Assembly (NCBI RefSeq): GCF_004210375.1
Contig: NC_134834.1
Coordinates: forward strand, 156,011,290-156,075,289
DNA length: 64,000 bases
Origin: Tachypleus tridentatus
Lineage: Eukaryota; Arthropoda; Merostomata; Xiphosura; Limulidae
Reading direction: 5' to 3'
Of this stretch, positions 53,160 through 63,200 are shown piece after piece; the stretch's first letter is position 1; each line of letters begins with the position of its first letter. The position numbers and the translations under genes are program-made. The notes under the pieces are model-generated. The model worked only from the letters and a program-made list of their open reading frames with translations, was not told the origin of the DNA and made no database searches.

Positions 53160-53700
53160 ATCAAATGTGAATAACATCAAGAATTTGATTGACTTTTTAT
53201 CATCCCAAATGTCTTTCTTTACAGGGAACATTTTTAAAACCTACTAATACAGTCACAGTTTAACAATACTATTTATGCCAAAATGACAAGTCATGTGTAG
53301 GACAAGGACATGGGGGAGTAGCACTGCTGGTTGATAAACATGTGCCCACCTGGTCCTTGTCATTTAATTCACCCTTGGAGGCTGAAGCCATCTTTATCTT
53401 CTTGGGTCGTACCATTACTATTTGCTCTCTGTACCTTACCCCTGGAAAAAATTATCATCCCTCAGACCTTGATACCCTCATTGAGCAACTGCCAACCCCT
53501 TTTTAATTTTAGGGGATCTTAATGGGCAAAATCCCCTCTGGGGTGGTTCTAGTATTGATGTGAGGGATATCTGCTCCCCCTTCGCTTTTCACTTGCTTTT
53601 CTTGGGTGGTTGACATCAATCCATGGGGTAGTGATCATTTTCCTATTATATTAAGAGAGATTGGTCATGGTCAGTGTCACCTGACCCATGTGCCTCACTG
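53160..53700 (+). pseudogene. LINE endonuclease (APE-type), copy 1, decayed
   Basis: Pieces of an exonuclease-endonuclease-phosphatase fold are readable in alternating frames: GGVALLVDKHVPTW (about 53310-53355), ICSLYLTPG (about 53425-53450) and LGDLNGQNPLWG (about 53509-53545), the family's GDFNGHN-type box. A further piece near 53600-53640 is shortened relative to copy 2. Confidence 0.7.
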
Positions 53701-55330
53701 CTCTCTCGGAACTTAATCCTGCCATCTTATGTAAATCATGGATAGATGATTGTGTAGCAACAGTAACTAACTGTATTGTCCAAGCAGCTGCTCAGTGCAT
53801 CCCCAAAACCTCGGCATCTTTCCCATGGCTTCTTCGGCCTTGGTGAAATTCTGCATGTTCTATAACACAGAAAGCTCAGAAACGTGCTTGGGATAAATTT
53901 CATAGATATCCCACACTTTCAAACCATATTGCATTTCAGCAAGCCCATGCTCAGGCTAGGCGAGTTAGATGTCAAAGCTAGAAGGAATCTTGGATTAAAT
54001 ACACCTTCAGCATTTCTTCAATCACCAGTTCAAAAGTAATATGGGACAAGATCTCGAAGGTGACTGGATGGCAAACTTCTGCCCCCTCTCTATCTTAATA
54101 CTCAATGGGCATGAAGTTACTGATGCTCAGAGCATTGCAAATACTTTTGGTGAATGTTTCTCTCATGTATCTAGCTCTTCAAACTCATTTCCTTTCTTCT
54201 TAGCTATTAAAACACGAGTTGAACATCTGCCTCTTTTCAAATCATCATCCCTATGAATACAATTGTCCTCTTACACTGGTGGCACTCAAACTTGTGCTTC
54301 ATCGGTCTGGTAATGCATCAGTTGGACCTGATGATATACATTATGAGATGCTATGCCACCTTTCTCCTGCCTCTCTCACTGTCCTCTTGGCTGTCTTTAA
54401 CCAGATATGGTAGGAGAAAGTCTTTCCTGATGTTTGGCACCAAGCTATTGTACTCCCTATTCTTAAACCTGGGAAGGATCCAAAGATTCCTTCAAATTAC
54501 CATCCCATTGCTTTGATGAGTTGTCTCAGTAAGACCTAAGAGAGGATGATTAATGCTCGTGTTGTTTGGTTCCTTGAATCAAATAACCTTCTCTCACCCA
54601 TTTAATGTGGGTTTTAAAGACAACACTCCATGATAGACCACTTAATTTGCCTTGAAACATCAGTTACAGAAGTCTTTTTGTAGTGACAACATTTTGTTTC
54701 TATTTTTTTTATTCAGTGAAAGCTTATGATACAACGTGGAGATGTGGCATCTTGCGAGACCTTCACTCTTACGGATTGTGTGGCAATTTGCCACTTTTTA
54801 TTAAGCATTTTATAGTGAACTGCCAATTCCAGGTCTGCGTGGGCTCAGAATTTTCCTGTTTTTTTCCCACAGGAACTTGGAGTCCCTCAGGGCTGTGTTC
54901 TGAGTGTCACACTTTTCATTATAAAGATTAATGCCATTAGTGAACATCTATCCCCTACAGTTGCAAATGGTCTTTTTGTTGATGGCTTTCACATCTCATG
55001 TCAGTCATCAAACATGAGGTTTACTGAGTGGCAGCTACAAACTGCAATCAGTCATATACTTAAGTGGACCACAGCAAATGGTTTTCAACTTTCTCTTCCT
55101 AAAACTTTTTGTGTACATTTCTGCTGCTAACGGGGTATTCGTCCAGATACAGAACTTCATTTTGATGATGATGTTTTTCCTGTGGTTCCTGAGACAAAGT
55201 TCTTAGGTCTTATATTTGGCTGTAAATTGAACTTTATTTTCCATGCCAAGCAACTTTGTGTCAAATGTGTAAGAGCACTGAACATCCTCCATGCCCTCTC
55301 TTCTACCTCTCAGGGAACGGATTGATAGTC
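53700..55330 (+). pseudogene. LINE reverse transcriptase, copy 1, catalytic Asp lost
   Basis: Visible blocks are a VGPDDIHYEML motif (about 54323-54355), a NYHPIALMSC-like stretch (about 54500-54530) and VKAYDTTWRCGIL (about 54715-54755, with the first catalytic Asp). Next come GVPQGCVLSVTLF-like sequence across a frameshift (about 54880-54920) and FVDGF at about 54977-54991, where the family has FADD. The second Asp of the active-site pair is Gly. Several frameshifts separate the blocks. Confidence 0.78.
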
Positions 55331-55331
55331 C

Positions 55332-56378
55332 ATGCTTAAAGTTTATTGTGCCCTTATCCGATCCAAACTTAACTATGAGTCTATAGTGTATGGTTTTGTC
55401 AGAACCTCAGCACTGAAAATGCTGGATCCTATCTACCACCAGGGGCTTTGGCTTTGCCCTGGGGCCTTTCGTACTTCTCCAGTCCAAAGTTTGTATGTGG
55501 AGTCCCATGAACCCCCTCTGTATATTTGCCATTTGCAACTGTCTCTTATGTACACTTCCAAACTTTGCTCTTTACCACAGCATCCTACTTGGGGTTGTGT
55601 TTTCCATCCTCAGTGGGCCACACTTTTGTATAATAGAAAATCTGCCATTGTTCCATTTAGTCATCGTATTCGGGCACAATCAGAAAAATTGGATATATCT
55701 TTGAATAGCATAGCAATATCAACAGTTTGGCCTCTTCCACTATGGCTAATGACTATCCCTAACTGTGACATGTCTTTGAGTCATCTGAGGAAGGCCAGTG
55801 CTCCTGATTGGAAATATTGCTCTTTGTTTGCTGAACATCTTTCAAACAATCCATCCATTCCCATATATATGGATGGTTCAAAATCAGGTGACTCTGTAGG
55901 TTCTGCCATGGTTTGTTACAGTTTGGTTGTAGCACACAGAATCCCTTCTACAGTTTCTGTGTTCACTGCTGAATTGTATGCCATTTCTCTTGCCCTGAAT
56001 CACATTGAAACTATGCAATATACGAATTGTATGATCTATACTGATTCACTCAGGTATCTATTGGCCCTGACATCATTCCATGCTAGTTACCATCCTATTC
56101 TTATCAATATCCAAAACAAACTGGCCCATCTCTCTCTGTCATCTATCACTGGCCAGTTTTTTTGGACATCAGGTCATGTTGGTATATGTGGGAATGACCT
56201 AGCTGACAGAGCACAAAGTCCATCTGCTCTGGCTCTATCTCCACCATCCCTGTTCCATACATGGACTATGGTCCAGTTATCAAAACCCTTGACATCATCC
56301 AATGTCATAGGTGATACTGGTTGCCTCACTCATGTTTTTACATTTTTAAGAGCCACTGGTATTTTTAACTTAATTTAA
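55332..56378 (+). CDS. LINE thumb and RNase H domain, copy 1 (open 348 codons)
   Basis: This is the longest open frame in the window. The first 150 codons are the region after the reverse transcriptase core. From about codon 178 an RNase H domain shows its acidic residues: PIYMDGSKSG (Asp), FTAELYAISLAL (Glu), MIYTDSLRYL (Asp) and GNDLADRAQ (Asp), with the GHVGICGN segment before the last. RNase H would digest RNA in an RNA-DNA hybrid during reverse transcription. The frame belongs to ORF2, not to a host gene. Its first Met is not a true start. Confidence 0.85.
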   Translation: MLKVYCALIRSKLNYESIVYGFVRTSALKMLDPIYHQGLWLCPGAFRTSPVQSLYVESHEPPLYICHLQLSLMYTSKLCSLPQHPTWGCVFHPQWATLLYNRKSAIVPFSHRIRAQSEKLDISLNSIAISTVWPLPLWLMTIPNCDMSLSHLRKASAPDWKYCSLFAEHLSNNPSIPIYMDGSKSGDSVGSAMVCYSLVVAHRIPSTVSVFTAELYAISLALNHIETMQYTNCMIYTDSLRYLLALTSFHASYHPILINIQNKLAHLSLSSITGQFFWTSGHVGICGNDLADRAQSPSALALSPPSLFHTWTMVQLSKPLTSSNVIGDTGCLTHVFTFLRATGIFNLI

Positions 56379-56640
56379 GGTTTTTATTGGACTATACACT
56401 GTTTCAGCATGATTTCTTTTACACACTTTAATTTTATTTTGACCGGAACCCAGGACTGGAAAGGCCAACTTCAGATGAGTGACAGCAAGTTTGAACTTAA
56501 TGCTTCAGTCTTCCTGACAGATCTTAATTTTACATATTTTTACCTTGATTTCCATATACCATTATAGTGTACCACATCTTGTTTGGGGCAGATAGCCAAG
56601 TAGCTTTGTGCCAATAAACATGAAATACCTACCTACCTCT
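56379..56640 (+). other. LINE 3' UTR with SINE-like tail, copy 1
   Basis: The element ends GGGGCAGATAGCCAAGTAGC, then TTTGTGCCAATAAACATGAA and ATACCTACCTACCT. The GCAGATAGCC..AGTAGCTTTGTGC string is the same tail found on the tRNA-derived SINEs of this window. Confidence 0.8.
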
Positions 56641-57097
56641 TAACATCTAGCTACATCCAAGAATTTAATATAACCTGCAAATTTAAGTAATTTATTGACC
56701 ATTGCTTCATCTGTGTCAGTAATGTAAATGAAAAAGAGCAATGATTCTAAGATGGAACCCTGAGATACATCACTTGTAACATTAATCCAGTTTGACTAAA
56801 CTTCTTTTAGAATAATCATCTGCTTTCTTCTGCCAAGCCTTTCTTCTATCTAATTATAATTAGTTAAATTATCCCCAAAAACTATAGAGATAAGTTTCTT
56901 TACAAACCTTTTATGTGGCACTTTGTCAAATGCTTTCTGAGAATCCAGATACTTCAAATCTCTAAACCCTTAGTCTCAGCTACATGTGCAGTAACATTTT
57001 CAAAGCATGTCAAACGATTTGTAAGGCAAGATAAAATTCTGATCTTTGTTAAATTACTTTGAAATTTACCTTTTATCAGACTTTCCCAAATTTTTTT
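56641..57097 (-). pseudogene. CR1-like LINE, central part of reverse transcriptase
   Basis: On the minus strand, from about 57030 downward: CLTNRLTCFENVTAHVAETK, then KAFDKVPHKRFVKKL (first catalytic Asp box, about 56945-56900). A decayed IEERLGRRKQ stretch follows, then DVSQGSILESLLF (QGS box, about 56775-56740) and VNKLLKFAGYIKFL (FADD box decayed, about 56695-56655). It continues the element at 51230-51696 with a missing segment between. Confidence 0.78.
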
Positions 57098-57639
57098 TGC
57101 ATTTGGGCTAGGGTAAACCAAGTACCAGCATTGGATGTTCTCATCAGGTGTTGTAGACATTGTATCTGATGCTGATGTTTGGTTTTAGTGTTCACGAAAC
57201 CCTGGCATTGGAGCAGTGTCCTTGTTTGACATTGTAGTGTGTCTCCTTGTAGGGCTCCATGGTGGGTGGGATCAGTGAGCACCAAAATTTTCTTTTTTTT
57301 ATTATGGATTCTCCAAATAAAAACTTAAATAAAATAGTGAAAAACATTTCATTGGTAAACAACCACATCTTGAAGATTCTGAGCAGCAATCTTCAACATT
57401 TGGAACACCTGTTGTACTTCATTTTCATTTCCTACGTTCTCTTTCACATAAACCTTTAGGGCAAATGTTTCCCTTTTTCATTCAGAAGGGACTGGAGGGA
57501 CTTGCTGGCTCTCCAAAGTCAGTAAAGAAGCTTTGATGTGGTGACATATTGGTGGAAACATCCACATCTCAACACAGTGAACTTCTCTTGCATTCAAAGG
57601 CAATTGGGGATATACCTATTGAGATTACACCTCATGCTA

Positions 57640-58400
57640 CTTTGAATTCATCATGAGGAGTTATTGTTGAGAGGGATTTGAAGAACATCCCAGAGTCAGA
57701 GATTCTCACCAGTTTCTCCACTCAAGGAGTTACTGCAGTGAGGTGTATATCCAAAACAAAGATGAAATTATGATGCCAATCAATATCCTCATTCTCACAT
57801 TTACATCGTCACCATCAAGGCAGGTTATCTTAATTGCTGAGTACGGGCCATACATTCCAAACCTTCTGTGATGTTTCCAGTGTCAGCAGTTCAGTCACTC
57901 AAAGACGTCATGTCGTGGTTCCTTGACGCGTGCTCGTGGTGGTGGCAAGAAACATGATACCTATGGGTGTGAAACAAACCCTCATTGAATCAATTGCAAT
58001 GGCTCCCACCCGTCCTACTTTCGTTCTTGCCCTAAATGGTTGGAAGAAAAAGAGGTGCAGCATTTGAAAATGATTCATAACATTACTTATCCTGAGGCTC
58101 AAAAATTGCTGTACACCATCTCATTTCAAACGTATGCTGCCGCAGATCATTCCGCAACTACAGTGGGAGAGCAGAGAGATCTCTCTGTGCCTCCAAAAGA
58201 ATTATTCTCAAAACAAATGAAAAGTCTTTTGATCTCCATGGTTAAAAAAGTTGATAAATCAACTTCAACACCCATCTCTGTCCCTTACATACATTCCAAC
58301 AAACCACAAGTTCCACTTCATTTGGTTCCAGACACAGGCATTTCCTCGGATACATCTTCTCCCACCCCAAGATGCAAAACGATCATTTGTTAACATCCTC
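57640..58400 (+). pseudogene. LINE ORF1, copy 2
   Basis: Frames are broken before 58030. The zinc-knuckle region at about 57870-58030 has lost several cysteines and carries stops. 58040-58393 is open, starts MEEKEVQHLKMIHNITYPEAQKLL, and matches copy 1 at 52629 onward. The codon before it is TGG (Trp), where copy 1 has TAG. Confidence 0.72.
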
Positions 58401-58539
58401 AGTCACTGGAATTCCCTTCCAACAGCAAATACCTGCCTAGTCAATTCAGGGCAGGATCCATGGAGGTCGATAGACCTCCCTCGAATAAGGACATTAAGGA
58501 AATTCTCCACCCAATTCGTCTGCACGTAAATAAAATAGC

Positions 58540-59200
58540 CACCCTGAAACAATGGAACTGTCGAGGTTTGCATTCTAATCTGGATGACATCAAAACACTG
58601 GTTGCTTCCTACCATCCTGTATGTCTTTTCTAACAGGAAACAGTTCTGAAACCTGCCAATACAGTCACCTTTCAGCAGTTTTCTTTGTACATAAATGACG
58701 GACTGTGTGATGGACGAGTGCATGTAAGGGTGGCACTGTTGGTTGATCAGCATGTGCCCACCCTGTCTTTGCCACTCGACACATCCTTGGAGGCCGTAGC
58801 CATCCGTGTTTCCTTAGGTCATACTATCACTGTTTGTTCTATCTACCTGTCGCCTGGAGAGACATATGATCAGACCTTGATGCTCTCATTGAACAGTTGC
58901 CATCTCCCTTTTTAATCATGGGGAATTTTAATGGACATCATCCCCTCTAGAGAAGTGCTGATATTGATAGAAGGGGTTCCTCTGTAGTGCATATGTTCTC
59001 TGATCACAACCTTTCTCTTTTCAATACTGGTTCTTCTACTTATTTCCATGCATTTAGTCAGTCTTATACTGCTATTCATCTCTCCAGTTGCTCCCCTTCA
59101 TTATTCTCCCATTTTTCATGGAGGGTTGACAATAATCCACGAGGCAGTGATTTTGAGAGAAACTGGTCGTGATCGATGCCACCCGACCCGTGTGCTCTGG
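58540..59200 (+). pseudogene. LINE endonuclease, copy 2
   Basis: Readable pieces are LKQWNCRG.., VRVALLVDQHVPTLSLPLD (about 58724-58780), EAVAIRVSLGHTITVCSIYLSPGE (about 58791-58863) and MGNFNGHHPL (about 58918-58947). The last is the GDFNGHN-type box with Asp replaced by Asn. SDHNLSLFNTG (about 58998-59030) retains the SDH catalytic motif that copy 1 has lost. Confidence 0.72.
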
Positions 59201-59749
59201 TGAAAGTTGGATCAGGCAAACTGGCCTTCTTTCACTGCTCTAACAGGACTTGATCCTGCCATCATCTGTAAGCCATCAGTAGATGACTGTGTGGCAGCAG
59301 TAACTGACTGTATTATATAAGCAGCTGCTCAATGTATTCCTAAAACATGGACACGTTTTCCACTACATCCTTGTCCATGGTGGAATCCTACCTGCCACAT
59401 GGCATGGAAGGATCAAAAACGGGCCTGGGATACTTTCCGTAGATATCCCACACTCTCGAACTGCATCGCTTTACGGTGGACCCTGCACATTATCAGTGAG
59501 TAAGATGTCAAAGCCAGAAGGAATCTTGGATTAAGTTCACAACTGGCATATCTTTTACCACCAGTTCCAAAGTCATATAGGGCAAGATTCTAAAGGTCAG
59601 CAATCAATATAATTCTTCCCCCCTCAAACTAGCTTTCTGATACCCGGAGCATTGCCGATACTCTAGGTGAAAGCTTTCGCCGGGTATCTAGCACTTCTGC
59701 TTCTTCCTTCACCTTCTTAGCCATCAAGACTCGGTCAGAGCAATCACCT

Positions 59750-61070
59750 CTTTCTTTTTGAGCTGATTGTCTCTGTAACTATAATCATCCATTTACACTG
59801 GTGGAACTCAAACTGGCCCTTCATCGGTCGGGCAGTACATCAGTTGGACCTGATGATGTACACTATGAAATGCTGCACCATCTATCTCCTGCTTCTCTTG
59901 CTCTTCTTCGGGTTGTTTTTAACCAAATTTGGCAGGAAAATGTCTTTCCCGATGACTGGCGCCAGGCTATTGTCCTACCTTTCTCTAAGCCTGGGAATGA
60001 TCTCAAGATTCCTTCAAACTACCACCCAATTGCTTTGATGAGCTGTATCTGTAAGACTTTAGAGAGGATGGTTAATGCTCGTCTTGTTTGGTTTCGTGAA
60101 TCAAACAACCTCTTCTCGCTCACCCAGTGTGGGTTCCAGTGACAGCGCTCCACCATGGACCACCTGATTTGACTTGAAACATCAATCATAGAAGCCTTTC
60201 CCAAACAACATCTTGTATCAATATTCTTTGACCTTGAGAAAGCTTATGATACTATGTGGCGGTATGGCATTTTGCAAGACCCACTTATATAGTTTACATG
60301 CTCATTTGCCCATTTTTACTAAAAATTGTTTAATTGACAGGTGATTCTAAGTTCGTGTTCGTTCAACACTTTTCAATTCTTTTAAACAGGAACTTGGAGC
60401 CCCTCAGGGCTGTGTTTTGAGCATCACACTTTTCAGTGTAAAGACTAATGCCATCACTGAACAACTTCCTCTTACTGTTGCAAACGGGTTTTATGTTTAT
60501 GACTTTCACATCACGTCAGTCGTCGAATGTGAGGTACATTGAGCGGCAGCTACTGACTGACCTCAGTTGTTTTCTGAAGTGTACCACAGCAAACAGTTTT
60601 AACTTCTCTCTCTAAAACCATTTTCATGCACTTTTGTCATCAATGGGGAATTCATCTTGATCCTGAACTCTGTTGTGAAGTTGTGCTACCCATGGTCCCC
60701 GAGACAAAGATCTTGGGGTTTATCTTTGATTGTAAGCTGACCTTTATACTACATATCAAGCAGCTACGAGTCCAGTGTACAAGGGCACTGAACATCCACT
60801 AAGTCCTCTCTTCCACCTTTAGGGGAGTGGATTGATGTTTTATGCTAAAGAAATATCATGCTCTCATTCGATTGAAACTAGACTATGGGTCACTAGTCTA
60901 TGGCTCTTTCAGGACCTCAGCCTTGATGATGCTGGATCCCATTCATCAATTGGACTTTAGCTCTGCATGTAGGCTTTCCACACTTCTACAGTCCAGAGCT
61001 TGAACACAGAGTCTCATGAACCTTCTCTACACCTCTGCTGTTTGTAACTTTTTACTATATGCTTTCAAAC
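59750..61070 (+). pseudogene. LINE reverse transcriptase, copy 2, catalytic Asp lost
   Basis: An open stretch at 59801-60142 covers VGPDDVHYEML, FPDDWRQAIVLPFSKPG and NYHPIALMSCICKTLERMVNARLVW. After a frameshift come EKAYDTMWRYGIL (about 60238-60275, first Asp present) and a GAPQGCVLSITLF-like stretch (about 60399-60430). FYVYDF lies at about 60489-60506 where FADDF is expected: the first Asp of the pair is Tyr. Frameshifts separate the rest. Confidence 0.75.
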
Positions 61071-61110
61071 TTTGATCCTTACCACAGCATCTTACCTGGG
61101 GTTGTGTTTA

Positions 61111-61460
61111 GAAGAAGAATTAGAAATTGAAAATACTTCAATTTCTAATACAGATGCACATTATTTAGATTTAGAAGTTCAAGTAATTGATAAAAGGGAT
61201 ATCAACACAATTTATTGTTTACTCTCTCTTACATGGCAATGTGCCATACCCATCTATTTAAAACATTATAATTTCACAGTTACTCGAAACATTTGTAGTA
61301 AATTACAACACTTTATTAATAATGTTGAAATACTGATATAAAAATTAATATCTAATGGATTTAATAAAAAAATTTAAATAAAATTATTGAATTATTCTGT
61401 AATAAATACAAAAATGTATTAAATACAAAGCAAATAAAATCAGAGAAATTCTATTAAAAA
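61111..61460 (+). pseudogene. Possible Penelope-like reverse transcriptase C-terminus
   Basis: Right after the truncated LINE a frame reads EEELEIENTSISN, HYLDLEVQVIDKRD and, in a shifted frame, a stretch with LISNGFNKKI. Some Penelope-like elements have an FLDL...I.DKRD...F motif and an L...GF..KKL motif near the end of the protein. The match is short and broken, so the family is only a suggestion. Confidence 0.3.
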
Positions 61461-62528
61461 TAACTAAAAATTTTTAGTTAAAAGTAAGGTTATCTAAGAA
61501 TTTGGCACTAATTTCTGTGGAAGTACACCTTAAGCCACATTTTAAAGTACAACAGTCATAGTAAACTATCACTTTGCTTATGTTATGTTAATTGGTGCCT
61601 CTTCTATACTGGGGGCAGGAATACTAATTTCAAGAGGTAAGTCTTAACGTACTTATCCCCAAATGGTAGTACCTTATTTTCATTTTTATTTATATATATT
61701 TATTTTTCTGTTTTTTTTTCTTTTTTCATCTTTTTATGTTTGTTTTTCTTATTGTAACATTTTATAATCCCACATTGTAGCTTGTACCCTGAGATACCCC
61801 TCTCTTTTTTTTTTTTTACATGTGCAGCATATTTAATTTTTTTTTTTTAATTTCATGTTTATGTATTGGTTTATGGCTTGAATATTTGATGGTTATAATT
61901 AATCAGAGGTTGGGATTTGCTGTTTTTAATGCAGTCCTTCCTCATGATTTTGTTTATTTAACTTCATTTAGATATAAATTACTCAATTTCACTATATCTA
62001 TATATAGTTAAGGATATTACACTTCATAAAGATTGAACAGTGTAGTAGAAAAGTGTAACATAGCTGGGAACATATTGCATACGTTAAATATACCATGGTA
62101 TTTAAGAGAAAATTAATACTGATGAAGTTAGGTAAACAAAATCAAAATGTTTAAAACAGCAAATCCAAACCTCTGAATAATTATATTGACTTGTTTACTT
62201 TATCATTATTAGTACACACACACACACACACAATCAACATTCAAGTAAAATAAAAGGAAGAACTGCATTAAAAACAGTAAACCCAAATCTTTGACTAATA
62301 ATATACAGATTCTGTTCTATTAAAATGCCTTCTGTATGGATCATGTCTGCACCAAACCCTCCACCTTCCAAATGTGGGGTTCTAGCTATATTGTCAGTGG
62401 ATGAAATGTTTAGGAAGTTGAAATCTTCCTAAACTGAAAATGTATTTCCAATAATACTTACCTTTCCATATACTATTCTGGCCTACCTCTCCTCTTTAAA
62501 GTTGGTTTATGTTTTAAAAAAGTGATAT
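61461..62528. other. Low-complexity and unrecognised DNA
   Basis: T-rich runs lie at 61690-61870 and a (CA)n run at about 62214-62231. No gene. Confidence 0.5.
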
Positions 62529-62655
62529 GTCTCCTGGTGGCTTAGTGGTATGTCTTTATACATACAAGGCTAGAAACTGGGTTTTGATACCCACGGTAGG
62601 CGGAGCACAGATAGCCCATTGTGTAGCTTTATGCTTAACTTCAAAGAAACAAATG
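62529..62655 (+). mobile_element. tRNA-derived SINE, group C
   Basis: CTGGTGGCTTAGTGGTATGT (A box), CTGGGTTTTGATACCCACGG (B box) and tail ACAGATAGCCCATTGTGTAG then CTTTATGCTTAACTTC. Confidence 0.82.
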
Positions 62656-62805
62656 AAAAAGTGAGTACATTATTTGAATGAGTTGCTTATATACAATACA
62701 TAGATAGAGAGTGCATTTAAGTTGGTATGGAATTTTGCACATTAGAATTTTCTTTAGGTGATCAAGTGCAGTATAAAAGATTGGAGAAAGAATTTTCAAT
62801 GCTCA

Positions 62806-63200
62806 GATGAACAAAGAGTGGAAATCCTGGGGATTGAGAAATAACGATATTGTTAGTAGAGGTAAATATAATTGGAAATGGATTTTAATTTTTATGAAGG
62901 TGTTAATATTTGTTGATGAAACTGAAATGTTGGGAAGAGCTGTTTCTGTAGAGAATATTTCTATTATCTTAAAGGATCATGGTGTTCTAGGTAGTTAAGC
63001 TATAATGTGGAAGATGCAATTAATATTGAGAAATGTAAAGTCGTGCTTCTGGAGAATGAAATTTGGAAAATATTTATTACACAAAAAGCTTTTGTTGGGA
63101 GTAAAATGTTTTTGTGATTATTAGTAAAACCTTGGTCTTTAGCTGAATGTTTAGTAATAGTAAAAAGAGATGAGGAATAAGATTCAGAGATCTAAAAATA
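62806..63200 (+). pseudogene. CR1-like LINE reverse transcriptase fragment
   Basis: Around 62905-62940 the frame reads ILIFVDETEMLGRAVSVE, the position of the FADDTK box of CR1-type polymerases. It continues ISIILKDHGVLGS, then WKMQ and, after a one-base shift, NIEKCKVV (about 63005-63050). This follows the family's WQMxFNxDKCKVMH order. The element is otherwise eroded. Confidence 0.55.

Larger units (their letters stand above)
51697..56640 (+). mobile_element. RNase H-bearing LINE (I/jockey-like), copy 1, full length
   Basis: This 4.9-kb element runs from ATTTGGGCCAGG at about 51699 to a TACC-repeat tail at about 56637. Order: 5' UTR, ORF1 with CCHC zinc knuckles, endonuclease, reverse transcriptase, RNase H and 3' UTR. 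Its 5' start is defined by the alignment with copy 2 (57100), and its 3' end by the return of CR1 sequence at 56641. Point mutations and frameshifts inactivate it, although the RNase H part remains open for 348 codons. The combination of ORF1 zinc knuckles, APE-type endonuclease and RNase H suggests the I superclade. Confidence 0.85.
57100..61110 (+). mobile_element. RNase H-bearing LINE, copy 2, 3' truncated
   Basis: Same element as copy 1, same orientation, starting at CATTTGGGCTAGGGTAAACC. It is alignable throughout 5' UTR, ORF1, endonuclease and reverse transcriptase. Homology stops inside ORF2 at about 61109 (matching copy 1 near 55602), before the RNase H domain. The 3' loss is unusual for LINEs, which normally lose the 5' end, so a later deletion or recombination is likely. 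Divergence between copies looks substantial, so they are not a recent duplication. Confidence 0.83.

Noticed and set aside
55332-56378. Host gene encoding an RNase H-like protein
   Set aside because: It continues directly from the LINE reverse transcriptase, ends just before the LINE 3' UTR, and matches the domain order of I-type LINEs.
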